DNA from: Pseudomonadota bacterium
Lineage (GTDB): Bacteria; Pseudomonadota; Gammaproteobacteria; Steroidobacterales; Steroidobacteraceae
NCBI GenBank assembly: GCA_023423065.1
Contig: JAFAGC010000126.1
Coordinates: 1 to 31,236, forward strand
Direction of reading: 5' to 3'
Length of the DNA: 31,236 nucleotides
The notes beneath the pieces are model-generated. The model searched no databases. It was given only the letters and a program-made list of their open reading frames with translations, and was not told the DNA's origin. The position numbers were made by a program, and so were the translations under genes. This document shows positions 14,458 through 22,271 of this stretch, piece by piece (the first letter of the stretch is position 1; each line of letters starts with the position of its first letter).

Positions 14458-14745
14458 TTATCCGGCTTTGGGCGCTTCTGGGGCCTTGGGCGCAGAGTAC
14501 GGCGGCGGCGCGTCCAGGCAGGGCTCGTTCTTGCCGCGGATGCGCTCCGGCGTGTCGAGCGGGGGCACCCGCAGCGCATTACGCGTGTCCGGATCCTGCA
14601 GGCCCGGCGGCGCCTTGAGGGGCGGCATCTCTTTCGCGCCCGCGTAATCCCGGTTGCTCTGCTTGCACTCGGTCAGCTTGTGTCCGCAGCCCGTTGCGAG
14701 CCCGGCGGACAACACTGCGACGAAAACGATACCGGCGATACGCAT
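14458..14745 (-). CDS. BamC-like short outer-membrane lipoprotein
   Basis: The 95-residue protein has a lipoprotein signal (VLSAGLATGC, lipidated Cys20). The mature part has no predicted folded domain: it runs NRDYAGAKEMPPLKAPPGLQ, then a short RVPPLDTPERIRGK, and ends in a proline-rich tail. The series DY..A..MPPL..PPGL resembles the unstructured N-terminal segment of BamC that wraps around BamD in the outer-membrane protein assembly complex. Both BamC helix-grip domains are missing. The position fits: it follows dapA by 23 bases, as bamC does in E. coli. I therefore suggest a reduced BamC; an unrelated proline-rich lipoprotein cannot be excluded. Two further cysteines (27 and 76) could form a disulfide. 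Confidence 0.7.
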   Translation of the reverse strand: MRIAGIVFVAVLSAGLATGCGHKLTECKQSNRDYAGAKEMPPLKAPPGLQDPDTRNALRVPPLDTPERIRGKNEPCLDAPPPYSAPKAPEAPKAG

Positions 14746-14768
14746 GGGGATTGCGACCTTTCGAGATT

Positions 14769-15653
14769 TCAGGAGTTCACGTTTATGCCGGCCGCGAACA
14801 GCGACTCGGCGACGACGGCATGGTACTCCGGTGAGAGTTCCGTCAGCGGCAGCCGCAGCGTGCCGCCCATGAGTCCCATCCGGGAGACGGCCCACTTGAC
14901 CGGGATTGGATTCGATTCGACGAACAGGTTTCGATGCAGCGCCACGAGGCGCTGATCGATCTGCGTGGCGCCCGCGCGATCGCCGCGCAACGCGGCCGCG
15001 ATCATGTCGGCCATCGCGCGCGGCGCGACGTTCGCCGTCACCGAGATGACCCCCGACGCGCCCGCCCCGATCGCATCGCGCGCCGTCAGGTCGTCGCCCG
15101 AGAGCACCTTGAAATCCGGGCCGCAGCCGGAGACGAGCTCGCGCACGCGCGTCGCGTCGCCCACCGCTTCCTTGATGCCGGCGATGCGCGGCACGCGCGA
15201 CAGGCGCGCGACCGTCGCGGGCAGCATGTCGACGGCCGTGCGGCTCGGCACGTTGTACAGCAGCACGGGCGTGCGCGATGCAGCGGCGACAGCCGAGAAA
15301 TGCAGGAACAATCCTTCCTGCGTAGGACGCACGTAAGACGGTGACGACACCAGCAGCGCATCGACGTCGAGCGCCGAAAAATCCCGCGCGCGGTCCACGG
15401 AGCTCGCGGTGCCGCTCGTGCCCGTATTCGCGATCAGCAGCGCGCGCTTGCCGATGATCTTTCTCGCGGCCAGCAGCAGGTCGCGAAGTTCGGCATCGGT
15501 GACGGTGGCGGATTCGCCCGTGGATCCCGCGACGACGATGCCCGTGGTGCCATTGTCCAGCTGGTACTCGACGAGGCGATTCCAGGCGTTGAAATCGATG
15601 CTGCCGTCCGGCTGCATCGGGGTCACGAGCGCCACCAGGCTGCCGGCGAACAT
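14769..15653 (-). CDS. dapA: 4-hydroxy-tetrahydrodipicolinate synthase
   Basis: DapA condenses pyruvate with aspartate semialdehyde, the first committed step to meso-diaminopimelate and lysine. All catalytic residues sit at the numbers of the E. coli enzyme: Lys161 (GIKEAVGD) for the Schiff base, Tyr133, Arg138 and Thr45; Thr44 is replaced by Ser. The length of 294 residues is normal and the protein is cytosolic. It is divergent from gcvR and followed by the BamC-like lipoprotein, reproducing the E. coli order bamC-dapA-gcvR-bcp. No strong Shine-Dalgarno precedes ATG 15653; only a weak GGA lies about 8 bases upstream. Confidence 0.97.
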   Translation of the reverse strand: MFAGSLVALVTPMQPDGSIDFNAWNRLVEYQLDNGTTGIVVAGSTGESATVTDAELRDLLLAARKIIGKRALLIANTGTSGTASSVDRARDFSALDVDALLVSSPSYVRPTQEGLFLHFSAVAAASRTPVLLYNVPSRTAVDMLPATVARLSRVPRIAGIKEAVGDATRVRELVSGCGPDFKVLSGDDLTARDAIGAGASGVISVTANVAPRAMADMIAAALRGDRAGATQIDQRLVALHRNLFVESNPIPVKWAVSRMGLMGGTLRLPLTELSPEYHAVVAESLFAAGINVNS

Positions 15654-15747
15654 GCGTTAAATCCGAGGGTCGTTGAAAGCGGTCGGGCATGGTACGGGCG
15701 CACCCCGTGGGTTCGCAAGCCGCCGGCTGGGGTACACTCCGCGCCAG

Positions 15748-16278
15748 ATGAAGCAGCACCTAGCCGTATCCGCCATTGGCAGCGATCGGACCGGAATGGT
15801 CCACGACCTGACCCGCGTAATCTCGGACTGCGGCGGATCGATCAGCGAAAGCCGGATGGCCAGTCTCGGCAACGAATTCGCGATGCTGATCCTGGTGAGC
15901 GGCAACTGGCATTCGCTGGCCAAACTCGAGAGCGAACTCGCGCGCCTCGGCGAGAGCACCGGCCTGTCCCTGCACCTCAAGCGCACGGAGCCGCGGGCCG
16001 CGCGCACCGAGCTGCTGCCTTATTCCATCGACGTCGTGTGCCTCGACCAGTCGGGTATTGTTGCCGGCCTCTCCGGGTTCTGCGCGAGCCGCGGCATCGA
16101 CATCGCCGAGGTCTCGACGCGCACCTATCCCGCCGCGCACACGGGCGCGCAGATGTTCTCGGTGCAGATGATCATCAACGTGCCGAAGCGCCTGCAGCTC
16201 GCGCACCTGCGCGAGGAGTTCATGGACTACTGCGATGCGCAGAACCTCGACGCGATCCTGGAGCCGGTAAAGTCTTGA
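15748..16278 (+). CDS. gcvR: GcvR-like tandem ACT-domain regulator
   Basis: The 176-residue protein consists of two ACT domains, about residues 1-85 (HLAVSAIGSDRTGMVHDLTRVISDCGGSI) and 92-172 (SIDVVCLDQSGIVAGLSGFCASRGIDI). In E. coli GcvR binds GcvA and glycine to control the glycine cleavage operon, and it has no DNA-binding domain itself. No gcvA is seen here, so the partner is unknown. I used ATG 15748; earlier in-frame starts lie upstream of the likely promoter. A -10-like TACACT (15732-15737) ends 10 bases before it, and no Shine-Dalgarno is present. It heads a chain with bcp and phoH in which each start overlaps the previous stop. Confidence 0.88.
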   Translation: MKQHLAVSAIGSDRTGMVHDLTRVISDCGGSISESRMASLGNEFAMLILVSGNWHSLAKLESELARLGESTGLSLHLKRTEPRAARTELLPYSIDVVCLDQSGIVAGLSGFCASRGIDIAEVSTRTYPAAHTGAQMFSVQMIINVPKRLQLAHLREEFMDYCDAQNLDAILEPVKS

Positions 16279-16739
16279 CTGTTTCGGTTGGCAAGAAGGC
16301 GCCCGCCTTTTCGTTGCCGCGCTCCGACGGCACTCTCTGGAAATCGGCCGATGCACGGGGATCGAACCTCGTGCTTTATTTCTACCCGAAAGACATGACC
16401 CCGGGCTGCACGCTCGAAGGGCAGGACTTTCGCGACCTCCACGCCGCGTTCAAGCGCGCGAAAACCATGGTGCTCGGCATCTCCAAGGACAGCTGCGAAC
16501 GTCACGCGAAATTTCGCGCGAAGGAAAAATTCCAGTTCGAGCTGCTGTCCGACGAGGACGAGACCGTGTGCCGGCTCTTCGACGTGATCCGCGAAAAATC
16601 CCTATACGGAAGGAAGTTCATGGGAATCGAACGCAGCACGTTCCTGATCGATTCGTCCGGCAAGATCGTGCGCGAATGGCGCAAGGTCAAGGTGAAGGGC
16701 CACGCGGCCGAAGTGCTGGAAGCGGCGAAGTCGCTGTGA
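16275..16739 (+). CDS. bcp: Thioredoxin-dependent peroxiredoxin, Bcp/PrxQ type
   Basis: A 154-residue peroxiredoxin that reduces hydrogen peroxide and organic peroxides in the cytosol. The peroxidatic cysteine is Cys45 in YPKDMTPGCT. E. coli Bcp has a second cysteine five residues later; here that position is Gln50 (TLEGQDF), so the resolving cysteine must be elsewhere. Cys74 (KDSCERH), in the next helix, is the likely choice, as in PrxQ proteins that form a longer-range disulfide; Cys near DETVC is another option. The C-terminal part (GIERSTFLI, WRKVKVKGHA) is typical. The start is TTG 16275, overlapping the gcvR stop (TTGA), with GGAG 11 bases upstream. It is the middle gene of the gcvR-bcp-phoH chain. 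Confidence 0.93.
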   Translation: MTVSVGKKAPAFSLPRSDGTLWKSADARGSNLVLYFYPKDMTPGCTLEGQDFRDLHAAFKRAKTMVLGISKDSCERHAKFRAKEKFQFELLSDEDETVCRLFDVIREKSLYGRKFMGIERSTFLIDSSGKIVREWRKVKVKGHAAEVLEAAKSL

Positions 16740-18199
16740 ACGCGGCCAGGCGCACGGCCGGCGGCAAATCGGCCCGGGATACCGAACGTCGGCTGTTCGT
16801 CCTCGACACCAACGTGCTGATGCACGACCCGACGGCGATCTTCCGCTTCCAGGAGCACGACGTCTATCTACCGATGGTGGTGCTCGAGGAGCTCGACGCC
16901 AACAAGAAAGGTCTTTCCGAAGCCTCGCGCAACGTCCGCCAGGTCAGTCGTTTCCTCGACGACATGATGCGCGACGCGACCAAGGAACAGATCGACGCGG
17001 GGCTGCCGCTGCCCTCCCCGCAGGGTCTCGGCGCCAATGGCGATCGCGGCGGAAAGGGCGATCGGGCCGGCGCCGGCCGCCTGTTCTTCCAGACGCGCCA
17101 GCTCACTTCCGCGCTCCCGGACTATCTACCTGGCCACGGCAACGACAACGCCATCCTCGCGATGACCCTCGCGCTGCAGGCGACGCACCACGATTCTCGC
17201 GTCACGCTGGTGTCGAAGGACATCAACCTGCGCATCAAGGCGGCCGTGGTCGGCGTTCACGCCGAGGATTATTACAACGACAAGACGATAGAAGACGCGG
17301 ACGTCCTCTACACCGGACTCACCCCGCTGCCCGCCAATTTCTGGGAGTCGCATGGCAAGGACATGCGCTCGTGGAAGGATGCGGACCGGACCTATTACGA
17401 GATCTCGGGTCCCGTCGTCGCGGGCCTGCAGGTCAACCAGTTCGTGCACGAGGAAGGCACCGAGGGCATCGAGGCCATCGTCCGCCGCATCGAGGGCGGC
17501 AAGGCGACGCTCGAACTCGCGCGCGATTACCGCGGCGAGCGCAACAGCGTCTGGGGTGTCAACGCGCGCAACCGCGAACAGAACTTCGCGCTCAACCTGC
17601 TCATGGATCCCGAGATCGACTTCGTCACGATTCTCGGACCCGCCGGCACGGGCAAGACACTGCTCACGCTCGCGGCCGGACTCATGCAGACGCTCGATTC
17701 GAACCGTTTCGCGGAGATCATCATGACCCGCGTGACGATTCCGCTCGGCGAGGACATCGGCTTCCTGCCCGGCACGGAAGAAGAAAAGATGGAGCCCTGG
17801 ATGGGCGCCCTGATGGACAACCTCGAAGTGCTCACGCAGAGCACCGAGGGCGGCAGCTGGGGCCGCGGCGCGACCAACGACCTGCTGCGCAACCGGATCA
17901 AGATCCGCTCCCTCAATTTCATGCGCGGCCGCACGTTCCTGAACCGGTACGTCATCCTCGACGAAGCGCAGAACCTCACGCCGAAGCAGATGAAGGCGCT
18001 GGTGACCCGCGCGGGTCCGGGCACGAAGATCGTGTGCCTCGGAAACATCGCGCAGATCGACACCCCCTACCTCACCGAAACGACTTCCGGCCTCACCTAC
18101 GTGGTGAACCGATTCCGCGGCTGGAACCATTCGGGACATATCACGCTGGTTCGTGGAGAACGTTCGCGCCTCGCCGATTTCGCCTCTGATACGCTCTAG
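16736..18199 (+). CDS. PIN-PhoH fusion ATPase/RNase
   Basis: The 487-residue protein joins an N-terminal PIN nuclease domain (about residues 18-165, first acidic site Asp24 in VLDTNVLMHD, later GNDNAILA and SKDINLRIKA) to a C-terminal PhoH ATPase domain (about 285-487). Walker A is GPAGTGKT (301-308) and Walker B is ILDEAQN (407-413). This corresponds to the PhoH2/YlaK type, for which RNA unwinding and RNase activity have been described in mycobacteria. The cytosolic role in gammaproteobacteria is not established. The GTG start at 16736 overlaps the bcp stop (GTGA), linking it to peroxide defence and gcvR in one message. A glycine-rich insertion (QGLGANGDRGGKGDRAGAG) interrupts the PIN domain. 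Confidence 0.92.
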   Translation: MNAARRTAGGKSARDTERRLFVLDTNVLMHDPTAIFRFQEHDVYLPMVVLEELDANKKGLSEASRNVRQVSRFLDDMMRDATKEQIDAGLPLPSPQGLGANGDRGGKGDRAGAGRLFFQTRQLTSALPDYLPGHGNDNAILAMTLALQATHHDSRVTLVSKDINLRIKAAVVGVHAEDYYNDKTIEDADVLYTGLTPLPANFWESHGKDMRSWKDADRTYYEISGPVVAGLQVNQFVHEEGTEGIEAIVRRIEGGKATLELARDYRGERNSVWGVNARNREQNFALNLLMDPEIDFVTILGPAGTGKTLLTLAAGLMQTLDSNRFAEIIMTRVTIPLGEDIGFLPGTEEEKMEPWMGALMDNLEVLTQSTEGGSWGRGATNDLLRNRIKIRSLNFMRGRTFLNRYVILDEAQNLTPKQMKALVTRAGPGTKIVCLGNIAQIDTPYLTETTSGLTYVVNRFRGWNHSGHITLVRGERSRLADFASDTL

Positions 18200-18268
18200 G
18201 GAAGCTCTTCACGGTTTCCCGGAGACGAGGCCTGAAACTGGTCCCCGCGTAACTGGTCCAAGCCCGTC

Positions 18269-19816
18269 ATGCGCAACGCTCTCAAGAAAATTCTCGTCGT
18301 TTTCCTGTCGGTGTTGCTGCCGCTGCCGTCGTTTGCGCAGGCCGGCAACGATCTGCCGGACATCGGTTCTCCCGCCTCTTCCTCCCTGACGCTCGACGAC
18401 GAGTACCTCATCGGCCTGCAGGTCATGCGGCAGCTTCGCGATGAAGGCCAGATCATCGAGGACCCCGAAGCCACCGAGTACCTCCAGGCGGTCGGCTCGC
18501 GCATCGTCGCGCAGGCCACCGGCGACTCCGCGCATCGGTTCAACTTCTTCTTCGTGCGCGATCCGTCGATCAACGCATTCGCGTTGCCCGGCGGCTTCAT
18601 CGGCGTGAACTACGGACTGGTGCTCGCGACCCGCAACGAAGCGCAGCTCGCCGGCGTCCTCGCGCACGAAGTGGCGCACGTCACCCAACGGCACATCGCG
18701 CGGCGCGTGCGCTCGCAGGGCCGGCAGAGCATCGCCACCGTCGCGGCAATCCTCGCCGCGATTCTCGTCGGCGCCGCCACCGGCTCCTCGGATGCCGCGC
18801 TCGGCGGCATCTCCATGGCGCAGGGCGCCGCCATGCAGCAGCAGATCAATTTCACGCGCGCGAACGAGCACGAAGCGGATCGCGTCGGCATGGGCTTTCT
18901 CGCCGCCGCCGGGTTCGATCCGTACGGCATGCCCGACTTCTTCGAGACCATGGGACGCCGGACCGGCCTCGCGGGCACCAACCGCAACGCATTGCCTGAA
19001 ATCCTGCAGTCGCACCCGGTCGCCGCGAATCGCATCGCCGAGTCGCGCGCGCGCGCCTCGCAGTTCGCCGACCTGAAGCAAGTCCCGGAAAGCGTCAGCT
19101 ACCAGCTCACGCGCGAACGCCTGCGAGTGGTTTCGACGCCGGCGGAAGACAACGTCGGTCGCTACTACCAGGAGCGGCGCGACGTTCAGGACCAGACGGT
19201 GGGTGAACGATACGGCGAGGCGCTCGCCTATCTCGAGCGCGGCGACGCACGCGCCTCGCTGGATTCGCTGCAGGACCTTGCGCGCAAGTACCCGCAGATT
19301 CCGATGTTGCAGTCGACGCTGGGCCAGGCCCTGATGGCCGCGGGCGAGACCGACGCGGCGCTCGAAACCTTCCGCAAGGCGCTGGCGCTCTCGCCCCGCA
19401 ATGTCCCGCTCACCATGCGTTACGCGGAAGCGCTGCTCAAGGCCGACCAGGCCAAGACCGCGCACGCGGTGCTGCTCGACCTGTTCAACAACGTGCCGCC
19501 GACGCCGCAGCAGATCCGTTTCACCGCGCTCGCCGCGAGCACCGCGGGGGATAGCGCCGACGCGGCTTACTACATGAGCGAGTACCACATTTCGACCGGC
19601 AACCTGCCCCTGTCGGTCGCGCAGCTCGAGACCGCGCTGGCGGTACCGGGCATCACGGGCGTTCAGCGCGGCCGTTTCCAGGCTCGCCTCGACGAGGTGC
19701 GTGAAGCGATGTTCTCGAACCGCAAGCGCCGCGTACCGAATACGCAGGATTCGCAGAAAGACCCGCAGCAGCGTCCCCAGCGCGGCGGCGACAGCCGCTC
19801 GACGCGCCGCGGCTGA
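18269..19816 (+). CDS. bepA: M48 metalloprotease, BepA-type, with TPR repeats
   Basis: A 515-residue periplasmic protease/chaperone that surveys assembly of outer-membrane proteins, notably LptD, with the BAM complex. The signal peptide ends near residue 25 (SFAQA). The zinc motif HEVAH is at 133-137, and the third ligand lies in ANEHEADRVG (Glu200). A hydrophobic stretch (156-172) follows the active-site helix, as in BepA. From about residue 310 to 470 tetratricopeptide repeats are visible (EALAYLERGDARASLDSL; ALETFRKALALSPRN). The C-terminal tail is basic and glutamine/arginine-rich. The gene sits near dapA-gcvR-bcp, as yfgC does in E. coli, and is 69 bases after phoH. No clear Shine-Dalgarno precedes ATG 18269. 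Confidence 0.95.
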   Translation: MRNALKKILVVFLSVLLPLPSFAQAGNDLPDIGSPASSSLTLDDEYLIGLQVMRQLRDEGQIIEDPEATEYLQAVGSRIVAQATGDSAHRFNFFFVRDPSINAFALPGGFIGVNYGLVLATRNEAQLAGVLAHEVAHVTQRHIARRVRSQGRQSIATVAAILAAILVGAATGSSDAALGGISMAQGAAMQQQINFTRANEHEADRVGMGFLAAAGFDPYGMPDFFETMGRRTGLAGTNRNALPEILQSHPVAANRIAESRARASQFADLKQVPESVSYQLTRERLRVVSTPAEDNVGRYYQERRDVQDQTVGERYGEALAYLERGDARASLDSLQDLARKYPQIPMLQSTLGQALMAAGETDAALETFRKALALSPRNVPLTMRYAEALLKADQAKTAHAVLLDLFNNVPPTPQQIRFTALAASTAGDSADAAYYMSEYHISTGNLPLSVAQLETALAVPGITGVQRGRFQARLDEVREAMFSNRKRRVPNTQDSQKDPQQRPQRGGDSRSTRRG

Positions 19817-19890
19817 CTACCCGCCCCGGACGACCGTCCCTGCCGGGCAACACGGGCGGCGATTCGTACAAATCAGTAGAATTTCGCCCC

Positions 19891-20715
19891 ATGCAGAAAA
19901 TCCTCCTCGCCCTGTTCGTCCTGTGCGCCACAGGCTGTGCCACCGTTCCCGCCGGTAAACCCGATCCGCGCGACCCGTGGGAAAAATTCAACCGCAGCAT
20001 GTATGTCTTCAACGACTCGCTCGACCGCGCGATCGCCAAGCCCGTCGCCAAGGGCTACAAGAAGGTGACGCCGCAGATAGTTCGAACGGGCATCAGCAAC
20101 GTGATCACGAACCTCGACCAGGTTTCGACCATCGTGAACGCATTGCTCCAGGGCAAGGTGAAGCAGGCCGGCAACGATTCCGCGCGCTTCCTGCTGAACA
20201 GCACGCTGGGGCTCGGTGGTTTGTTCGACCCGGCATCGGCCGCGGGACTCGATCTCAACGACGAGGACTTCGGCCAGACGCTCGGCAAATGGGGCGTGAA
20301 ATCCGGACCCTATCTCATGCTGCCGCTACTCGGACCTTCCACCGTGCGGGACACTTTCGCCCGCATCCCGGACCAGTACACCTACCCGGTGAACTACCTG
20401 GAAGACGACAGCACGCGCATTCTCATCCGCGGCGTCGATTTCATCGACCTCCGCGCTGACCTGCTCGATCTCGACGCGCAGATCGAACGCAGCTACGACA
20501 GCTACGCGTTCATCCGCAACGCCTGGCTGCAGCGGCGCGAATTCCTCGTGCGCGACGGCGACGTCGCGGACGAATCCCTCGATCTCGAGCAGGAGTTTCT
20601 CGAGGATCCGGCACCGGAAGAACCGCAATCCGAAGAACCCGCGCCCGAGGCTCCCGACACGTCGCGTCCGCCGGAAGCGGGCCAGCCCACTCCTCCCGAA
20701 CAGGGTGCGCAGTGA
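19891..20715 (+). CDS. mlaA: MlaA (VacJ) outer-membrane lipoprotein
   Basis: MlaA removes phospholipids from the outer leaflet of the outer membrane and passes them through MlaC to the MlaFEDB complex. The 274-residue protein has a lipoprotein signal ending at Cys16 (LCATGC), then the family core DPWEKFNRSMYVFND, LNSTLGLGGLFDPA, FGQTLGKWGVKSGPYLMLPLLGPSTVRD and LEDDSTRILIRGVDFIDLRADLL. After about residue 225 there is a long acidic, proline-rich tail (EDPAPEEPQSEEPAPE) not needed for the fold. A -10-like TAGAAT (19877-19882) ends 8 bases before the ATG with no Shine-Dalgarno. Its stop overlaps the start of the SAF-domain gene, although the other mla genes lie 3.5 kb away on the opposite strand. 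Confidence 0.96.
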   Translation: MQKILLALFVLCATGCATVPAGKPDPRDPWEKFNRSMYVFNDSLDRAIAKPVAKGYKKVTPQIVRTGISNVITNLDQVSTIVNALLQGKVKQAGNDSARFLLNSTLGLGGLFDPASAAGLDLNDEDFGQTLGKWGVKSGPYLMLPLLGPSTVRDTFARIPDQYTYPVNYLEDDSTRILIRGVDFIDLRADLLDLDAQIERSYDSYAFIRNAWLQRREFLVRDGDVADESLDLEQEFLEDPAPEEPQSEEPAPEAPDTSRPPEAGQPTPPEQGAQ

Positions 20716-21035
20716 ACGGGCGGCAACAACCCGGCGGCGACAAACTACCGCCGTTGTTGCTGCTGCACCCGGACGACAACATCGTCGTCGCGCGGCGCGA
20801 CATCGCCGCCGGCGAACAGGTCGAGATCGATGGCGAGCGTTTCACGATTCCCGCGGCGGTCGAACTCGGCCACAAGCTCGCGCGCCGCGCCATTCCCGCG
20901 GAGGCACGCGTGCTCAAGTACGGCGCCCCGATCGGCTCCATGAAGACGGCAGTCGCACGCGGCGAACACGTACACATGCACAACCTGCGCAGCGATTACA
21001 TTTCGTCGACCACGCGCGACGCGAACGGACACTGA
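20712..21035 (+). CDS. SAF-domain small subunit of UxaA-family sugar-acid dehydratase
   Basis: The 107-residue protein is a lone SAF domain of the altronate/galactarate dehydratase family: LLHPDDNIVVARRDIAAGEQV, a middle GHKLARRAIPAEARVLKYGAPIG, and the end RGEHVHMHNL. In UxaA and GarD this domain is fused to the large catalytic part; here it is separate, as in sulfolactate sulfo-lyase (SuyA/SuyB) and several two-gene dehydratases. The GTG start at 20712 overlaps the mlaA stop (GTGA), and its own stop overlaps the start of the large subunit by one base (TGATG), so the three are probably translated from one message. No insertion of a promoter is visible. Confidence 0.88.
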   Translation: MNGRQQPGGDKLPPLLLLHPDDNIVVARRDIAAGEQVEIDGERFTIPAAVELGHKLARRAIPAEARVLKYGAPIGSMKTAVARGEHVHMHNLRSDYISSTTRDANGH

Positions 21036-22255
21036 TGAACTCCAATCCGCAAGCCGCCGGCGCCACGATGCGCGGATATCCGCGCAAGGACGGACGCAAG
21101 GGTATCCGCAACGTCGTCGCGGTCGCCTATCTGGTCGAATGCGCCCACCACGTGTCGCGCCTGATCGTGCAGCGCTCGGGCTTCGACGACGTGCACCTGA
21201 TCGGCTTTCCGGGCTGTTATCCGAACAGGTACGCGCTCGAAATGATGAAACGACTGTGCACGCACCCGAACGTGGGCGCGGTACTGCTCGTTTCGCTGGG
21301 CTGCGAGAGCTTCAACCGCGAGGAACTGCGGCGCACGATCGCGGCCAGCGGCCGGCCCGTCGATTTGCTGGTCATCCAGCAGGCGGGCGGCACCACGCGC
21401 ACGCTCAACGCCGGCCTCGAGATCGTGCAGAAGATGCGCGCGCAGCTCGCGCGGCAAACTACCGTGCCCATGGCGCTGAACGAACTCGTGGTCGGAACCG
21501 TCTGCGGCGGCTCGGACGGCACCAGCGGCATCACGGCGAATCCCGCCGTCGGCCGCTGTTTCGACTGGCTGATCGAGAACGACGCCGCCTGCATCTTCGA
21601 GGAAACGGGCGAGCTCATCGGCTGCGAGCGCATCATGGCGTCGCGCGCGATCACGCCCGAACTCGGACGCGAGATCGAGGCCTGCGTCGAGAAGGCCGCC
21701 AACTACTACCGCATCATGGGTTACGGCAGCTTCGCGCCCGGCAACGCCGAAGGTGGCCTCACGACGCTCGAGGAGAAATCCATGGGCGCGTATTCGAAGT
21801 CCGGTTCCTCGCCGATCAGCGGACTGATCAAGCCGGGCGACGTGCCGCCGCGCGGCGGCCTCTACCTGCTCGACGTCGTGCCGGACGGCGAGCCGCGCTT
21901 CGGTTTTCCGAACATCTCGGACAACGCGGAGATCGTCGAGCTCATCGCCTGCGGCTCGCACCTCATCCTGTTCACCACCGGCCGAGGCTCGGTGGTGGGT
22001 TCCGCGATCTCGCCCGTCATCAAGGTATGCGCGAATCCCGACACCTACGAACGCATGGCGGACGACATGGACGTGAACGCGGGCCGCATCCTGCATGGCG
22101 CGGAACTCGACGAAGTGGGTCGCGAGATCTTCACTCTCGTGCAGAGCGTCGCGGCCGGCAGTCCGTCGAAGTCCGAGGCGCTCGGTCACCAGGAATTCAT
22201 CCTCACTTACAAACAATTCGAACCGATCGGACCGGCTTGCCTGCCGGCAGCCTGA
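21035..22255 (+). CDS. UxaA-family sugar-acid dehydratase, large subunit
   Basis: The 406-residue protein is the catalytic part of a UxaA/GarD-type metal-dependent lyase. Visible family motifs are GYPRKDGRKGIRN at the start, VLLVSLGCESFN, VCGGSDGTSGITANPAVG, and FTTGRGSVVGSAISPVIKV near the end; several cysteines in these motifs probably hold iron. It should remove water from an aldonate to give a 2-keto-3-deoxy acid. The substrate may be altronate, galactarate, arabinonate or a 6-deoxy acid such as fuconate. Sulfolactate is a further option for two-subunit members, but the next two genes argue for a sugar acid. ATG 21035 overlaps the small-subunit stop. FAH-family and lactate dehydrogenase genes follow. 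Confidence 0.88.
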   Translation: MNSNPQAAGATMRGYPRKDGRKGIRNVVAVAYLVECAHHVSRLIVQRSGFDDVHLIGFPGCYPNRYALEMMKRLCTHPNVGAVLLVSLGCESFNREELRRTIAASGRPVDLLVIQQAGGTTRTLNAGLEIVQKMRAQLARQTTVPMALNELVVGTVCGGSDGTSGITANPAVGRCFDWLIENDAACIFEETGELIGCERIMASRAITPELGREIEACVEKAANYYRIMGYGSFAPGNAEGGLTTLEEKSMGAYSKSGSSPISGLIKPGDVPPRGGLYLLDVVPDGEPRFGFPNISDNAEIVELIACGSHLILFTTGRGSVVGSAISPVIKVCANPDTYERMADDMDVNAGRILHGAELDEVGREIFTLVQSVAAGSPSKSEALGHQEFILTYKQFEPIGPACLPAA

Positions 22256-22271
22256 TCGGCGGGAGGCTCGA

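Noticed and set aside
14458..15759. 433-codon minus-strand frame that includes the small lipoprotein at its end
   Set aside because: Most of it is an off-frame reading of dapA. The real gene starts at ATG 14745 with a lipoprotein signal peptide.
17126..18139. 337-codon minus-strand frame
   Set aside because: Antisense to the PhoH domain; no recognisable motif.
18209..19588. 459-codon open frame on the minus strand
   Set aside because: Antisense to bepA. The translation is Arg/Gly/His/Asp-rich without any motif, as expected from the complement of a high-GC gene, whereas the plus strand has a complete M48 protease.
20712..22255. Sulfolactate sulfo-lyase (SuyA/SuyB)
   Set aside because: The two-gene split would fit, but the following FAH hydrolase and lactate-type dehydrogenase point to a sugar acid. 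Not fully excluded.
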